Source: Nemertoderma westbladi
Taxonomy: Eukaryota; Xenacoelomorpha; Nemertodermatida; Nemertodermatidae
Length of the DNA: 64,000 nucleotides
Reading direction: 5' to 3'
Assembly: GCA_032718475.1 (NCBI GenBank)
Contig: JAUCBJ010009083.1
Location: 110,353 to 174,352, forward strand
The notes beneath the pieces are model-generated. The model saw nothing but the letters and a program-made list of their open reading frames with translations. It had not been told where the DNA came from and made no database searches. Shown in pieces: positions 21,618 to 33,665 of the stretch. How positions within the stretch are numbered: position 1 is the stretch's first letter; each line of letters begins with the position of its first letter. The position numbers were made by a program, and so were the translations under genes.

Positions 21618-24600
21618 TTACGTTATGGAGTCCCTAGATATTTGTCGGATTAGGGAAGTGGTCGTAGGAAGAGTATCTTGCCTTCCATAGTTTCCGGACA
21701 GTTTTCGGTCTCTTTCCAATAAACATAAACGACCAGCTGGGCGATTGAGTTGTTGTGTTACTTTCTCCGCTCCCTTGGCCTGTCTACTCTCCGCCTTGAT
21801 AAGATGAGGAGGCCATTCTTCTTCTTCTTTACTTAAGAAGTCGGATCCACCTAACCAGCCTGGAGTATCTATCAGTTCTTGAGGAGTTGCTCCTCTGGAA
21901 GCGATGTCGGCTGGATTAATCGTCCCAAGACAATGTCTCCATTGATCTACATTGAAGTTAATATCGTCATTATCTGAGGAGTATGGTGTTCCCTCAGTTG
22001 GATCGTCCACATCACTGCTCTCCACTTCCCATTCCTTTACTTGGTATACCTGTTGTTGAGGTAATCTCTCTTTGAGAGTTCTACGGGAAGGGCCAGTGAA
22101 GTACCAACCTACTCTAGTTCTTACCGCAACGGTTTGTAGTGGCTGCGGTTGAGCAGGCCGTTTCTCCAATGTCTCGAGCGCCTCATGCGCGTTTTGGCCG
22201 ATGAGTATTTGCACTCCAGGATAATCTGTCTGGAATCGAGGTATCTTAAGATGTTGGATGCTCTCATCCTCGTCCCAATTATAAAGGTCTGCTTGAGTAG
22301 TAGCGAAGTTCTTTATAGCCACCATTTTTACTGACCTTATACCTTGTGCTCCTAAGTTATCCTGGGGGGTGGACAACACACCTACATAGTAATCTGCCGT
22401 TAGGGTAGATTTCTAAACCTGCATAATTCCTGACATATTCAATTTAGTCCGGAACTTGGGTTGTCCAGCAAAGATATCTTCGGCTAGTTCTTGATCGATG
22501 AATGTTCCTGTGCTGCCGGAGTCCAGAAGGGCGTTCACTATGTAACTTTTGTTAAGACCGTGAACTCTTACCTGCACTACAGGAAATTCTCTGATTCCTA
22601 CATTGGAAGTTGGAGCTTTCCAAGATGGTTGTTTGGCAAAAGTAGTTGGGGGAAACTCATTGTTGGTGTCCTTTTCATAAGTAAGTGCTCGATACACTGC
22701 GGTATTGATTAGATAACAGGATTCGTTGGCGTCGGAGAATTCATCAGTATAGAATCCTTCCATCTCAGATTCTTGATCAGTGTCATTTACATCACTGAAT
22801 TGGACATGTAGTTCGGGCTCACTTACCTGACTCAGTTTGTCTCGTTCGAACTCACTGTGTAACAAGATGTGATGTTTCGCGCCACACTTTGCACACTTTA
22901 TGTCGGAGTAACAGGTTCGCCGTTGGTGTCCTGGTCTGAGGCAATTATAGCATAACCGCTTGTCCCATACGACTGCACGTCTGTCTACAAGGGATTTCTT
23001 TAGAAATTCAGCACACGCACTCAAACGGTGGGTCCCGTCGCACAGCGCACAGTTAGGTTTTATGTTACTCACTTTACCTTGGGTAACTTGATGCACTCTC
23101 GTTTTTTCTTCGGGTTTTCTTCGGTGCATTCTGTTAGGAGACTGAGGAGGGGTCTTGGCAACCTGTTCTCTCCTATCGTTGTTTCGAGCCTTATATTTAC
23201 TTACGTCTTTCGAGGTTTTGTCAACGTAGTAATATCTATCAGTGTCTTTCCCGCTGTCCTCTTCTTGAGAAACTTGGCTTTCGCCGTCGTCAGTGTAACA
23301 CACCGGTGTTATTCTTCTCCTAGAAGCGGGTTTCTCACTTACCTTATTTTCCGATGTTTTCTCTCTGGACTGCTTGATGAGTTGTAGTTTTACTTCACCA
23401 TCTAAGAAGGACATGAGATCAGCCATGGTAGGACTTCGTCGTTGTTGTTCATTCATGTACAACACTTTCTTGTCCCAGCGTGTACATACTCCACCCTTTG
23501 GTAAAGTAGAGACTACGGCCCCAATAACCATTGAACTCTGATATTCATGAGACTTACCTAACCAGTCCAATTGTCTACAGATCTCTTGAATCTCATCGGA
23601 AAACTCTATAATCCCGCTACTAAGGAAGTGTCGGGGGGCTACTAATTTTGCATACAAATACTTAGCTATGTTATCCTTGTTACCATACCTGATGTTTAAT
23701 GTATCCCAGACTTGTCTTAATCCATCTGGATGTCCAATAAACTTTAACGCCATTAACTTGGGAGGTCCTTCCAAGCACTTGATGAGGAACCTAAGTTTCT
23801 CTCCGTTAGATAGTACAGAGTTCTGTATACTGTCTTTGTAATATTCATTGAAAGGTAACCATTTCATCTCATCTCCATTGAATTTGACGATCTCTCCCAC
23901 TTTGACCGCTTGGCGGGCTTCTGTTCTAGCCATCTGACGCGTAAAGCTTTCTTGGGCCATCGTATTATTTAATATCGAATTATCGGTATATAAATTTCTC
24001 GGATCATTATCAGGTCTATAGGGAATATCACTAATAACAGGTCTATAATCACCCTTAATAGGGTTTGCTATAGGAGTTTCAACTTCACTAGCAGTATAGA
24101 TGCGTGTAGGCTCCACACCTTGCGCATGTAATACTTCAGACCTAACAGGTTGACACAATGTTACAGGGGGTATTGGTATTCCCTTTTGAATATTGACTAA
24201 TTTGTCGCGTTCTAGCGCGATACTTTGCTGCACTTCTTGCAATTCGGCCCTACTTTCCCTTACTGTTCCCTTAAATTGATGGACAGTCTCCTGCATCTGT
24301 CCGAGCAGGAGATTCATCCCCCGCCGTCCCTCCTCTACCCACTCGACCGCCGAAGCGGGAGTCGCCAACATTGTAGCGGGCTGACGTGGGACGACGGGAG
24401 ACAAATCTTTAATTTCTCTCTCAGCTTCCAGGACAGGAATATTCTCATGGACTGTTCTACCGGGTACAGGCAGTGTAGTACTGTGTAAAGGGAACCTAGA
24501 GTTAAGCTCTGGAAGTACAGGGGTCTCTAGCACAGGTGTGACTTTTGGAACGACAGGCCTAATTATTTCAGGCTCATCAACTATTGTAGGGAGTCTTTTG

Positions 24601-25844
24601 ACCCGAATAATTTGTTCTGTGGGTTCTGTATTGCCTAAGTCTGCGCTAGTTAGTTGTCTTCTAACAGCTGAGGGCAAATCAGGCAATTTGTGACGGTGAG
24701 ATGTTTTTCTACGCCTGCTTAGACGAGATCTATTTCCTCCGCCTTCAGGATCGGTGGTCTCGCCTTCCTCCGATGATGTGTATCCTTGGCGCTTGGGAGT
24801 AGATCGACTCCTCATCTGCATTTGACTAGCAGTTAACTGTATATTTATGCAGTCTTGCGTCTCTTGATGATTTTCCAACTTCAGTTGTGTGGTCTCTTCA
24901 GACGCTCTCTGTTCTGCTTCTGCCAATACCATTGCTGCTGCTGCTTTGGCTGCTTCCACTGCCGCTGCCGCTTTTGCTTCTGCCTCTTCCACTGCCGCTG
25001 CCGCTTTTGCCGCTGCTACTGCCTTTGCCGCTTCCACTGCCGCTGCCGCTTTTGCCGCTGCTACTGCCTTTGCCGCTTCCACTGCCGCTGCCGCTTTTGC
25101 CTCTTCCACTGCCGCTGCCGCTTTCGCCGCTGCTACTGCCTTTCTGTCCTCTATCCGTTTTTTCTTTACTTGTTCTTCTTGGACTCTAACGAAGCGGAGT
25201 TTTTCATCAAATTCAGCTTGGTTTGCAGCTAACATTTCCGCATCGATTGCGTCCAACACAAGCTTGGTTCCTTCACTATTAGGGCAAAGTCCAGACAGTC
25301 GTCTCCTCAACTCTTCGTCTCCTATGAATCGCTGATAGTCTGACAGATAGATGTCAATGGCGTCTCTCGTTCGCGGCTTCTCTGCTGCTGTTAATTCGCT
25401 TTCCACTTCGCTTTCCACCTCGCTTTCCACTTGAGAAGAAGTGGCGTCGGTTGATTCTTCATAGGTTGGCCGCTCATCATAAACCGTATCCGCCATCTTC
25501 GCTCCGCGTTCGGGCGTCCGCTCAACAGTATCCGAACTACTGGAGCTATCGGGCCGCTGAGAACTAGGTTCTTGGCTAGGAGGTTGCTGCTGTTTTATAG
25601 CTTCTTCTTGATCCCGCTTGACTTGGGCCCGAGTGCCTATGGCAGACCAACGGCGCTTTACTAACTTCGCAAATTGCGAAATCGCTCCTACCAACCTAGG
25701 TTCTGACACAACCACTGCAGGGGTTGCCCTTCTTACAGTATGAGGGGTTTCAGACCTCGGTCTGGGATTCTCTACACTTTGATCTGAGAAACAGGCTGTT
25801 GTTTCTAGGAGACTATCTGACAGAGTTTGCCTTGTGTCAGCCAT
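21618..25844 (-). pseudogene. Gag-protease polyprotein, unit 2 (one nonsense)
   Basis: 1409 codons from ATG 25844 to the stop at 21618, with one in-frame TAG at 22413-22415 where unit 1 has TGG (Trp). Same order as unit 1: acidic/Ser-rich N-terminus, an Ala-rich coiled coil expanded by repeated KAAAAVE units (about codons 225-315), Gag core near 635-760, Cys/His zinc block near 935-995, protease with LLDSGSTGTFID near 1110, then the same jump into the NPADIASRG segment. The first 1143 codons are intact, so full Gag plus the start of the protease could still be made. The N-terminal 100 residues differ markedly from unit 1. The shared RT deletion shows the units descend from an already defective ancestor. 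Confidence 0.9.
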
Positions 25845-28100
25845 GTTTGATTGTACAGTTGAATGCCTACTGCTATATTACAGTTAAAGCAAGTCTAGTA
25901 ATTCAGTATCACTGTTAGCCTAATAATTAATTACCGATACTGCTACTCAGTGTAGCGTGATATATATATAATATATTAGAATACCGGTATGCTTATAGTA
26001 TATATATAAGTATTATTACAGACTAGATTTGTCACAGAGTACCGGTATATAATTTTAGCACAAATATATATAAATATATAATAGGCCTATCGTGAATACC
26101 GGTATACAGCCTACACTTATAGTATATAAGTATAATTCTGGACTATAATTAATTACAGAGTACCGGTATGATTTCAGCACAAATTTATAGAAATAAATAT
26201 AATAAGCCTATGGTAAATACCGGTATGTCAATTATTTTAAAATAATTGAATTTCTGAATGTTAGGGGTTACTTGGTTACTTTACTTACTTTATTACCGTT
26301 ATTTGAGCAGCAGTCCAACTGATATTAAGACCTAAGTGTTGTATAACAGGCCTACTATTTTATTAATAGATTTAGTGGATTTATATGTACCCGTATGAGG
26401 GGTTTTGTTACAATATTGAAATAGATGTTACTATTTCTGGGAAGTAATCACTACACAAAAGCTGTGCGCTCTCAGTGAAGTGCTACTTATTAGACACTAA
26501 AACAGATAATTCTAATTTACCTAAGTTACTTAATACTACAAATTACTTACGATACGGGTGAGATTAATTCTCTAATTAAACACAACAAAAATATTACGTA
26601 CAAAATTTTAGGGTAATTTTACAGGAAGTCTACAAACCAGCCTAACAAAGGGTTAGATTTCTGGTTATTACAACGGACAGGGTACTACGGTATTTGAAAT
26701 AATAAGTAGTAGTAAATACACTGCGTTGTCCAGATAGGAAAATACCACCGCCTGACGACCTATAACCGTATCGCTATAGGTACTACGTTATGTATCACGG
26801 AGTGTTCCTACCTAGAAGTTAATTACCGCGGACTACCAGATCCAGCGTGCCTATTAACCACTTTACAACACAAATATACTGCCTACACACTAATTACTTC
26901 GGAAAGCACTGTACACTAAACCCTAAATTAGGTACAAGTACTGGTACAACAAATAATCAGTAGTTAAATATACTTGAACAGTTAAAAGAACCACGGCATC
27001 TGCTGGAGTGACCAGAGCACAAAGTCACCAGTCTTGTCCTACGCCAAGCAGCCCGTGTAGTACCGGGGTTAATTTAACTATAACGGTATGTATAACAAAC
27101 ACAATTACTGTAGGAATAAACTTGGGGACATGAATGTTGCGAATAATCGCATAAACTCTGAATAATAAATATTACGCTACCCGTACAGAATACTCAAACA
27201 AAATACAGACCAAACGCTGGCAGACTACCACCAAGCCTAAATAAACTACTGTATGTGCAGATTCCAAAACGGTTAGTTAGTATGCGTTCTAACACGGTAG
27301 TACGACTTATTCTTTAAGAGGGGATTGACCTTACAGTTATGACTGCCCCAACTTACTAACTGGCACTTTATCAGACAAACTCTACACAAGCAGCAATCTC
27401 TTCAGACCTAATAATAGCTAGACAACAATCCAGCCTACAAAATATCTGAGTAATAACTATTACGGTATCTGAACAGACCACACAAACAAACACAAGCCAA
27501 AACGCTGGCAGAATACTGTCAAGCCTAAATAAACTACAGTATGTGCAGATTCCAAAATTGTTAGTTAGTATGCGTTCTAACACGGCAGTACGACTTATTC
27601 TTTAAGAGGGGATTGACCTTACAGCGATGGCTGCCCCAACTTACTAACTGGCACTCTATCGGACAAACTCTACACACGCCGTAATCTCTCCAAACCCAAC
27701 AACAATCCGACAACAGTCCGACCTACAATTATCTGAACAATCTGAGCAGACTTACACGTCTTCAGCTCAATATTAACTTACATGTAAATAAAACCGACAG
27801 AAATGAGTAAAATCTCAATAAAAAACCAGGGCTGCAGTCCCTGATTAAATACTAAGACCTACCAGTATACAATAATCAAAATCGAATAATACTAATGTAC
27901 TTATACTGGAAGTACCGGTTAGGACAGTTGGGCCTACGGACCTACAGAAGTACCGGTTCTGGCAGTTGGACCTACGGACCTACAGCAGTACCGGTTCTGG
28001 CAGTTGGGCCTACTGACCTACAGAAGTACCGGTTCAGGTTTACCGGTTGACCGGTACTTTCAACTTTATTACTTACTGCAATAAAGTCAATGACTGTTAT
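25845..28100 (-). other. 5' leader of unit 2 between LTR C and gag
   Basis: Homologous to 17063-19123, with the same 280-bp-spaced duplication (27185-27395 and 27475-27680). It also has an extra partial tandem copy near 26100-26220 and three copies of a roughly 40-bp unit rich in taccggt and cctac words (27915-28050) where unit 1 has one. The minus strand adjacent to LTR C begins ataacagtcattgactttat, the expected primer-binding position. Confidence 0.6.
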
Positions 28101-29378
28101 TGTACGCGCTTTTGAAGACCTTTAGCAGTTTAACCTGCCAAAATTTATATGTCTTTTGGTTTATAAATATACTTTAGAAGATGACAAATATTTAATACCA
28201 ATAAACACAACATTAGCAGAAGCCAGCCTAGTGCGCGTCCATTCACCCGCTGGATAATCCCAGGAGACTGGATTCTGAGGGCTTAAATTATTATTGCAGT
28301 GAAGCTTACGGTATTGTATTATTCGATTGATCGTTAATAATTAATTTCTGACTAATATTATTTACTTTCGGGAAATATTAACAGTTCCTTTAGGACGTGG
28401 CGCTCTATCTAAGTAAACAGAGATATGACTTATACTAATCACAACGGCAAGTCGGTAAGGCTTATGATTCACGTATGAGGCGCATTCTTTAGGAAATGCT
28501 TAGTTATCCATCACAATCATGCACACTACCGGTAACACACAATAGGCCTACTGCCCACTAATTTGCTGACCGTCAATGATTTTTATCATATATAAAGAGA
28601 ACAGCAACGGACCAATGTAGTGCTTATCAAATAGCATTAAATTCACTACAAACCACAACAATATAAGTCGCAATCGCTATATATAACCCGCCTCTCTAAC
28701 CTGTAGTGTATCAAGAAAATTGGGAAATTTGGGTTCTTTATATATGTTCTCCAAATAATATTCAACCAAAACACAACAGTAAACAGCATTAAGACGGTAA
28801 GCTAAGATATGATATGACAAGATGTGAACAAAGTATTGTTATGCATTGATATGAATCGTATTGATAACAGTCATACGCTCTATAATTTAAGCCTACTAAT
28901 GTTTCTTATAAAAGTATGAAAACGAATTGACTCTAGAGCCGTTGTTCCTGGCCTAGATAGCAATAACAACAAAGTATCAAGTAAAAAAAACAGTAAGACT
29001 GAACACACTCCTTATGATCGACCGAAAAGCTACACGTCGACAGGAAAAATCGCTCTGATTGGCTCAAGCCAAACAAAGAACCATGCGTCCAATGGCTGTT
29101 TCCATGTCAGCAACCAGCTGTTAGATGTCGTAATATGAATCATCACGGCTAAGCTATGAAAGGTATTTGCCGCATTGCAGGTTTTTTGTCTTACCATGTC
29201 CGCTAAAACACGTATATAGCAGAATGACTTTTATGTCCGTTAAAACACCTGTAACGGTACCTTGAGGGCGAGGGGAATATTTATACAGTTAGAGAACCTT
29301 TTTAGAGTATTCCAGCGCCTGGGGGGAAACTGGATTGCGAAGCAAAGGGCCCAGTTATATCCCACAGAAGCTTTTACA
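28101..29378 (-). repeat. LTR C (5' LTR of the composite)
   Basis: 1278 bp, TGTACGCGC to GCTTTTACA, near-identical to LTR A. Followed by the ATATG target duplication at 29379-29383. Confidence 0.92.
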
Positions 29379-29470
29379 ATATGGCATTTTGAAACCAGCT
29401 GATGGCGTTGCTTGGTACCCAGTTTAAAACCAATCAGGAAATAGTGATTCTAGTAATTTTAACGGCTCCT

Positions 29471-29479
29471 TAAAATTAC
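29471..29479. repeat. Right 9-bp target duplication of the TIR element
   Basis: TAAAATTAC directly follows the GGCTCCT terminus at 29470 and pairs with 6835-6843. Confidence 0.7.
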
Positions 29480-30046
29480 AACCCCTCCCCAAACTATCGT
29501 TCCCTAAAGATTATTGCGGAGAACCCCCCCCCCCCCCCCCCCCCTGATTTCTTACTGCACTCTTACTGTACTTTCTTATGTATTCTTTATTTATATTTCT
29601 TATTAATAAGTTAAGTTAAATCCTTATTGTCAGGAGCTTTCGCCCCCATTCGTTATGCGATTTAACGGACACCATCAAACAAATTATTAAAATCAAAATA
29701 ATAATATTAAGATGAGGAGTATAAGATGTATATAATATAAGATGGGAGTATATTTCAACGAATCACAAAATAATATTGAACTGTAATTTATAATATATAG
29801 TATTCGCTATAAAAAGTGATATGATTGATACACCATGACCATACACCATATAGTCTCATTTTCTGATGACACCGCCCCCCACCCACAATTTGTATACGTA
29901 AATCTTTAACATATAGCTTGGAATATGGATCTGCGCTTGGATCTATGTCCCCATGAAGCCAAACTTTTTGATTTCACCTTTAAACTTTTAAGCGTATTAA
30001 AAAAGTGTATTTTGCGTAATCGAACACTCCGTATCATTGTCATTCT
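29480..30046. other. Intergenic with 21-nt poly(C)
   Basis: Contains C21 at 29524-29544. It is not flanked by the repeat family seen at 4377, 43327 and 52540. The rest is AT-rich without coding signal. Confidence 0.55.
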
Positions 30047-30535
30047 TCACATTAGTCGTAATTTGTTTCATACAGTATCATTTGAAACCTTGCGTTGCAA
30101 GAATTCGAAATATGTAACAATGTTTGAATTTCGTTGAGAAACAGCTGAGATATATATATATGGGATATATATACAAGGATTGCAAGAATTATCGTTCGAT
30201 GGAGGCCATTTATTCTATTTAATAAATACCGGTACACAATGTTCTGGAACATTTGTTTATGAAAGAATAGCTACGCAATGGTGATATTGTATTGACATAC
30301 CGCTGTTGCCCACCAACTCAAAAAAAATATAACACGTTCTAGAATTTTGTGTATTTATTAAATAGAATAAATGGCCTTCAGCGAACAATAATTCTTGCAA
30401 TCTTTGAACGCCTATATCTCAGCTGTTTCTCAACGAAATTTAGATATTGTTACATATTTCGAATCCTTCAACGGAAGCTTTTTAATGATATGAAAAAATT
30501 ACGACTAATGTGAAGAATGGCGAGGGAAATAACAA
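30047..30535. repeat. Fold-back element with about 200-bp arms
   Basis: Two inverted arms (about 30047-30255 and 30336-30535) share, in inverse order, ttattaaatagaataaatgg, cgaacaataattcttgcaat, atctcagctgtttctcaacg and tgttacatatttcgaat. Related single arms occur near 63395 and 63800. Small open frames across it (29925-30137, 30052-30252) are incidental. Confidence 0.75.
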
Positions 30536-31380
30536 AACGAGGGCCGTAAAACCTTTAAAGTGCTAATTATAACTCTTTAACTATATATATAGAACTAACT
30601 ATATATAACTATAACTCTATAACTCTATTTATACTCATCACATAGGGCTATAGATTGACGCATAAAATATTTAAAGTTGAATAATTATTTAAATATAAGT
30701 TACGGCGTATAATAGAACTAATTAACAAAAAATATTTTCGTTCCCTTATTTAGGATTAGGAGACTTCGTTTTACCAAATTTCTTGACATTTGGTACTTAT
30801 GTATAGAATCTGTGGACATAAAATTTTCAAAAAAAAGTTTTCGAAATTTTTAATTTTTAACCTAATTAACATACTGTAATTTATGCAATTATTTTTTAAA
30901 ATGCAAAGGCTTTTAGAGGGATGGTCATTAAATGGCCAAAATTTCATCATTTCTGCACAATGATATCGTGAATCGATCCTATTACAGTAGGTCAGAATTT
31001 TGCTAAATGCTTCTGTTTAAAAATTATTAAAAAAAACAATTCTTTGCAGGATTTTTGAAAGATTTCGCCATTTTTGGCCAAAAATTTACACATTTTGTTA
31101 AATATTTCAGCTATAACCAAAAAATTAAAATAAAGTGGTAATAGGGGGTGTTAAGCATCACCCAATCATCATTCATGGCAAATTTTACAAGAATTTGTAA
31201 ATTTTTAGAAAAGTCTTTGCCTTTTGAAATTTAAAATTGGCATTCTTCAGAAAAAGCATATAAAGTCTATATGCTTAGGGTAATTATTCTTTCCAATGAA
31301 ATGTTAGAATGCACACAGCCCCGCTGAAAATTTTGTTGCAATGGTTTTCCGGGTCGGTGATTTTATTTACTCATTTGACA
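30536..31380. other. Very AT-rich intergenic
   Basis: Low-complexity AT-rich DNA with taactatata repeats at 30570-30630 and many aaatttt words. No gene. Confidence 0.5.
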
Positions 31381-32000
31381 GAGTCATGTCTGTCTGTCAT
31401 TGCTGTCTGTCTGTCCGTCAAAATATACCCGACAGCTGAACAGAGAAACAGACAATGTGGATGACATCAAACACGAAAACTGACATCAGAAATGAAATCA
31501 TCAACCATGAAAACCCCTATAACAAAATTTTTAGCTAGTTGGTATGCATTCCTATTACTTTGACAGACAGATAGACATACAGACATATGTAGTAGGTTTT
31601 GTTAAAAGTGAAAACTGACGTCCGAAATGAAATCAGCAACCAGGATAACCCCATAACAAAACTTGTGTCTAGTTAGAATGCTCTCCTTATATTTTTCGGA
31701 GATACAGACAGACCGACAATCAGACATAATAGACTTGACAAAAAATTTAAACTGTCTTCGGAAATGAATTCAGCGACCAAAAAACCACAACAAAGAAGTT
31801 TTAGCTAGGTGGTATGATGTCCTTATAATTTGACAGACAGATCGTCGGACAGACTGACATACAGAACAGACATAGAGAAATAATAGTTTTCATTAAAAGT
31901 GAAAAAAAATGACGTTTGGAATGAAATCAGCGACCAGGAAATCCCCCACTTTTTATTATATTTTGACAGACAAACCGCCAGAAACACAATCCCAGACAGA
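31380..32000. repeat. Degenerate 135-155-bp tandem repeat with cagaca tracts
   Basis: The words gaaatgaaatcagc (31489, 31624, 31761, 31918) and tagctagttggtatg recur in step with short cagacagacag tracts, giving about four degenerate units of 135-157 bp. Confidence 0.65.
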
Positions 32001-32570
32001 CAGTTTTCACAGACATTTACGCAGAGTAAGGTTAACATTATCACACATAACTTTAGCTACACTCACTACACTACATTTCCGGATCCATGATCCCAATAAG
32101 TAGCAGAAATCGTCCACCTGATCAAGAAAGCCATCCCTGCAGTTTATATCCTTACGACGAAACATTTCTTGAGGGCTGTCAAAGGATCACTGTCAACATT
32201 TTGGCCTTCTTGGAGTTTATAAAACAACAACACTAGGTTGCAACCTACTCCAATGAGTGACAGAGGAGCCTTTAACCCTATTACCACTGGGTTGTTTTGA
32301 CCATTACCACCACTGGGGGGGGGGGGGGGGGGGAGGGGGGCGATTCGGCCCACCCACTATATTTTTGTAATCGTCCAATGAAATCGTACAAAATTCGGGT
32401 CGTTGGTGAAACAAGTATAGATGAACACTACCAAACCTTAAAAAGTTAAAATTTCATATGCAGGGACTCATAATTTTGATGAAAAATAAAAGTAGTCCCA
32501 GGACAAAATTACAAAATTTTTCGTTTTCTAAAAACTAATAGTGTGGCAGTGTTGGCTAGATTTAGATTCC
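32001..32570. other. Intergenic with 19-nt poly(G)
   Basis: G19 at 32315-32333, then A and G6. An 88-base gtaggtt/ccactgg-rich block precedes it. No coding signal. Confidence 0.5.
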
Positions 32571-33040
32571 ATTTCCAAAAATTGAAGTGGATGCTATTTT
32601 TCGTGCACCTAAGAAGTGGGCGTGGCACTTCAAATTTTGAAAAATTAGATATTCAGAAAATGCCCCTAATTTTGGTGCACCGAAAATTACGTACACCAAA
32701 GATTTGAGGCTTCTATATTACTGTACTTTCAATCGATTCAGCGCTCCAGAAAACCTATAAAAATGATTTGAAATCAAAACTTTAGTGTATTTTCCGAATC
32801 TTGTATTTTTCAAAATTTGAAGTGCCACGCCCTAATTTTGGTGCACCAAATTGGCAAACCATTAAGTCTTCAGGCTTCTTTCTATATTACTTTCAATCGA
32901 TTCAGCGCTCCAGAAAACCAATAAAAATGCTTCGAAATCAAAACTTTAGTAAATTTTCCGAATAAAGTAATTTCGAAATTTTAAAGTGCCACGCCCTAAT
33001 TTTGGTGCTCCAAAAATGACGTACCACTATACTTACATAT
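32571..33040. repeat. Degenerate 164-bp tandem repeat
   Basis: The words tttcaatcgattcagcgctc (32727, 32891), agtgccacgccctaattttg (about 32820, 32985) and ccagaaaacc recur at about 164 bp, giving two to three units. Confidence 0.65.
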
Positions 33041-33394
33041 TTGTATAGAGCATTAGAGTGATCCAAACCAATAAAAATAAATAAAAATAGCCCAAACATA
33101 AATAATTACTAAATCACGAATGACTTTGTAAAATTCGAAAATTTCAAAAAATTTGGTGCTGGAGACCAAATTTTGAGGTGGCACCCACATCGAAAAGTAG
33201 AAATCCAATTGCAACGTCCTTTTTTGCAAAAGATGCGGCATTAAATTTGGCTAATTCTCAATAAAAATTGGGCCGGTACGTAATGTGGTTGCATAGTTAC
33301 AGCAACTAAAAACTAGCATCCCATTTTTATTAAGATGGTCTAAGGACATGCATAGAATATAATTAACCACAATTTACGAATAAGAATGGTGTAA
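33041..33394. other. AT-rich intergenic
   Basis: AT-rich DNA with no supported feature. A 62-codon minus frame at 33053-33241 has no motif. Confidence 0.45.
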
Positions 33395-33665
33395 GTGTGT
33401 CACCCTGGAGGACTCCCAATAAGACTTCGAATGGATCTGTGTCACCGTCAGCAGAAGACACAAATGTGATGGAACCACCGTACAGTGATCTGATAGGTGC
33501 AATAATTTCCTCAGCAGTCCCATATTTATATCATTAGAAGATAAGAACCAGTGTTTGCTACAGTACCTTTACAACATCGAGAGCCTGGAAAACTGAGATT
33601 TCATGGTCAAGTCTCGACAACATTTTGTCACGGGCTTTTATACGGAAATTTAGTATTATGTCCAT
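33395..33665 (-). pseudogene. LINE reverse-transcriptase fragment
   Basis: On the minus strand about 46 codons read without a stop: YGTAEEIIAPIRSLYGGS, then a DGDTDPFEV stretch, then GVLQGDTL. This matches the segment before and including motif B of LINE reverse transcriptases (YG.P..I...I..LY...., GV.QGD.L). Flanking sequence is too decayed to follow. No active-site YADD. Confidence 0.75.

Larger units (their letters stand above)
8497..29378 (-). mobile_element. Composite tandem BEL/Pao-like LTR element
   Basis: LTR A (8497-9773), internal region 1 (9774-19123), LTR B (19124-20318), internal region 2 (20319-28100) and LTR C (28101-29378), read on the minus strand so LTR C is the 5' LTR. A single 5-bp duplication flanks the whole 20.9 kb, the usual BEL/Pao size. 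LTRs A and C differ by about two substitutions and one A in a homopolymer. LTR B is strongly diverged in its middle third. Both internal regions encode Gag-protease and lack RT, RNase H body and integrase, so the unit is non-autonomous. Identical outer LTRs around a divergent inner one suggest that a tandem unit was copied as one RNA, or that a circle recombined into an older copy. Confidence 0.85.
6844..29470. mobile_element. Mutator-like inverted-repeat element, non-autonomous, split
   Basis: Left TIR 6844 to about 7027. The right TIR begins near 8388 and is split by the LTR composite: 8388-8496 continues at 29384-29470. The two arms match over about 180-195 bp with roughly 10% differences, including repeated internal words such as gaaatagtgattctagt. 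Termini AGGAGCC...GGCTCCT are flanked by a 9-bp duplication. Long TIRs with 9-bp duplications are characteristic of Mutator-like elements. Without the insert the element is about 1.74 kb. Its core (7028-8387) has no transposase-like ORF, so it would need transposase in trans. Assignment to the superfamily is inference from TIR length and duplication size. Confidence 0.75.

Noticed and set aside
24855-25335. Three overlapping 87-148-codon plus-strand frames of low complexity
   Set aside because: They are antisense to the Ala-rich coiled coil of Gag in unit 2. The GCC/GCT-type repeat has no stops in any frame, so the frames carry no information.
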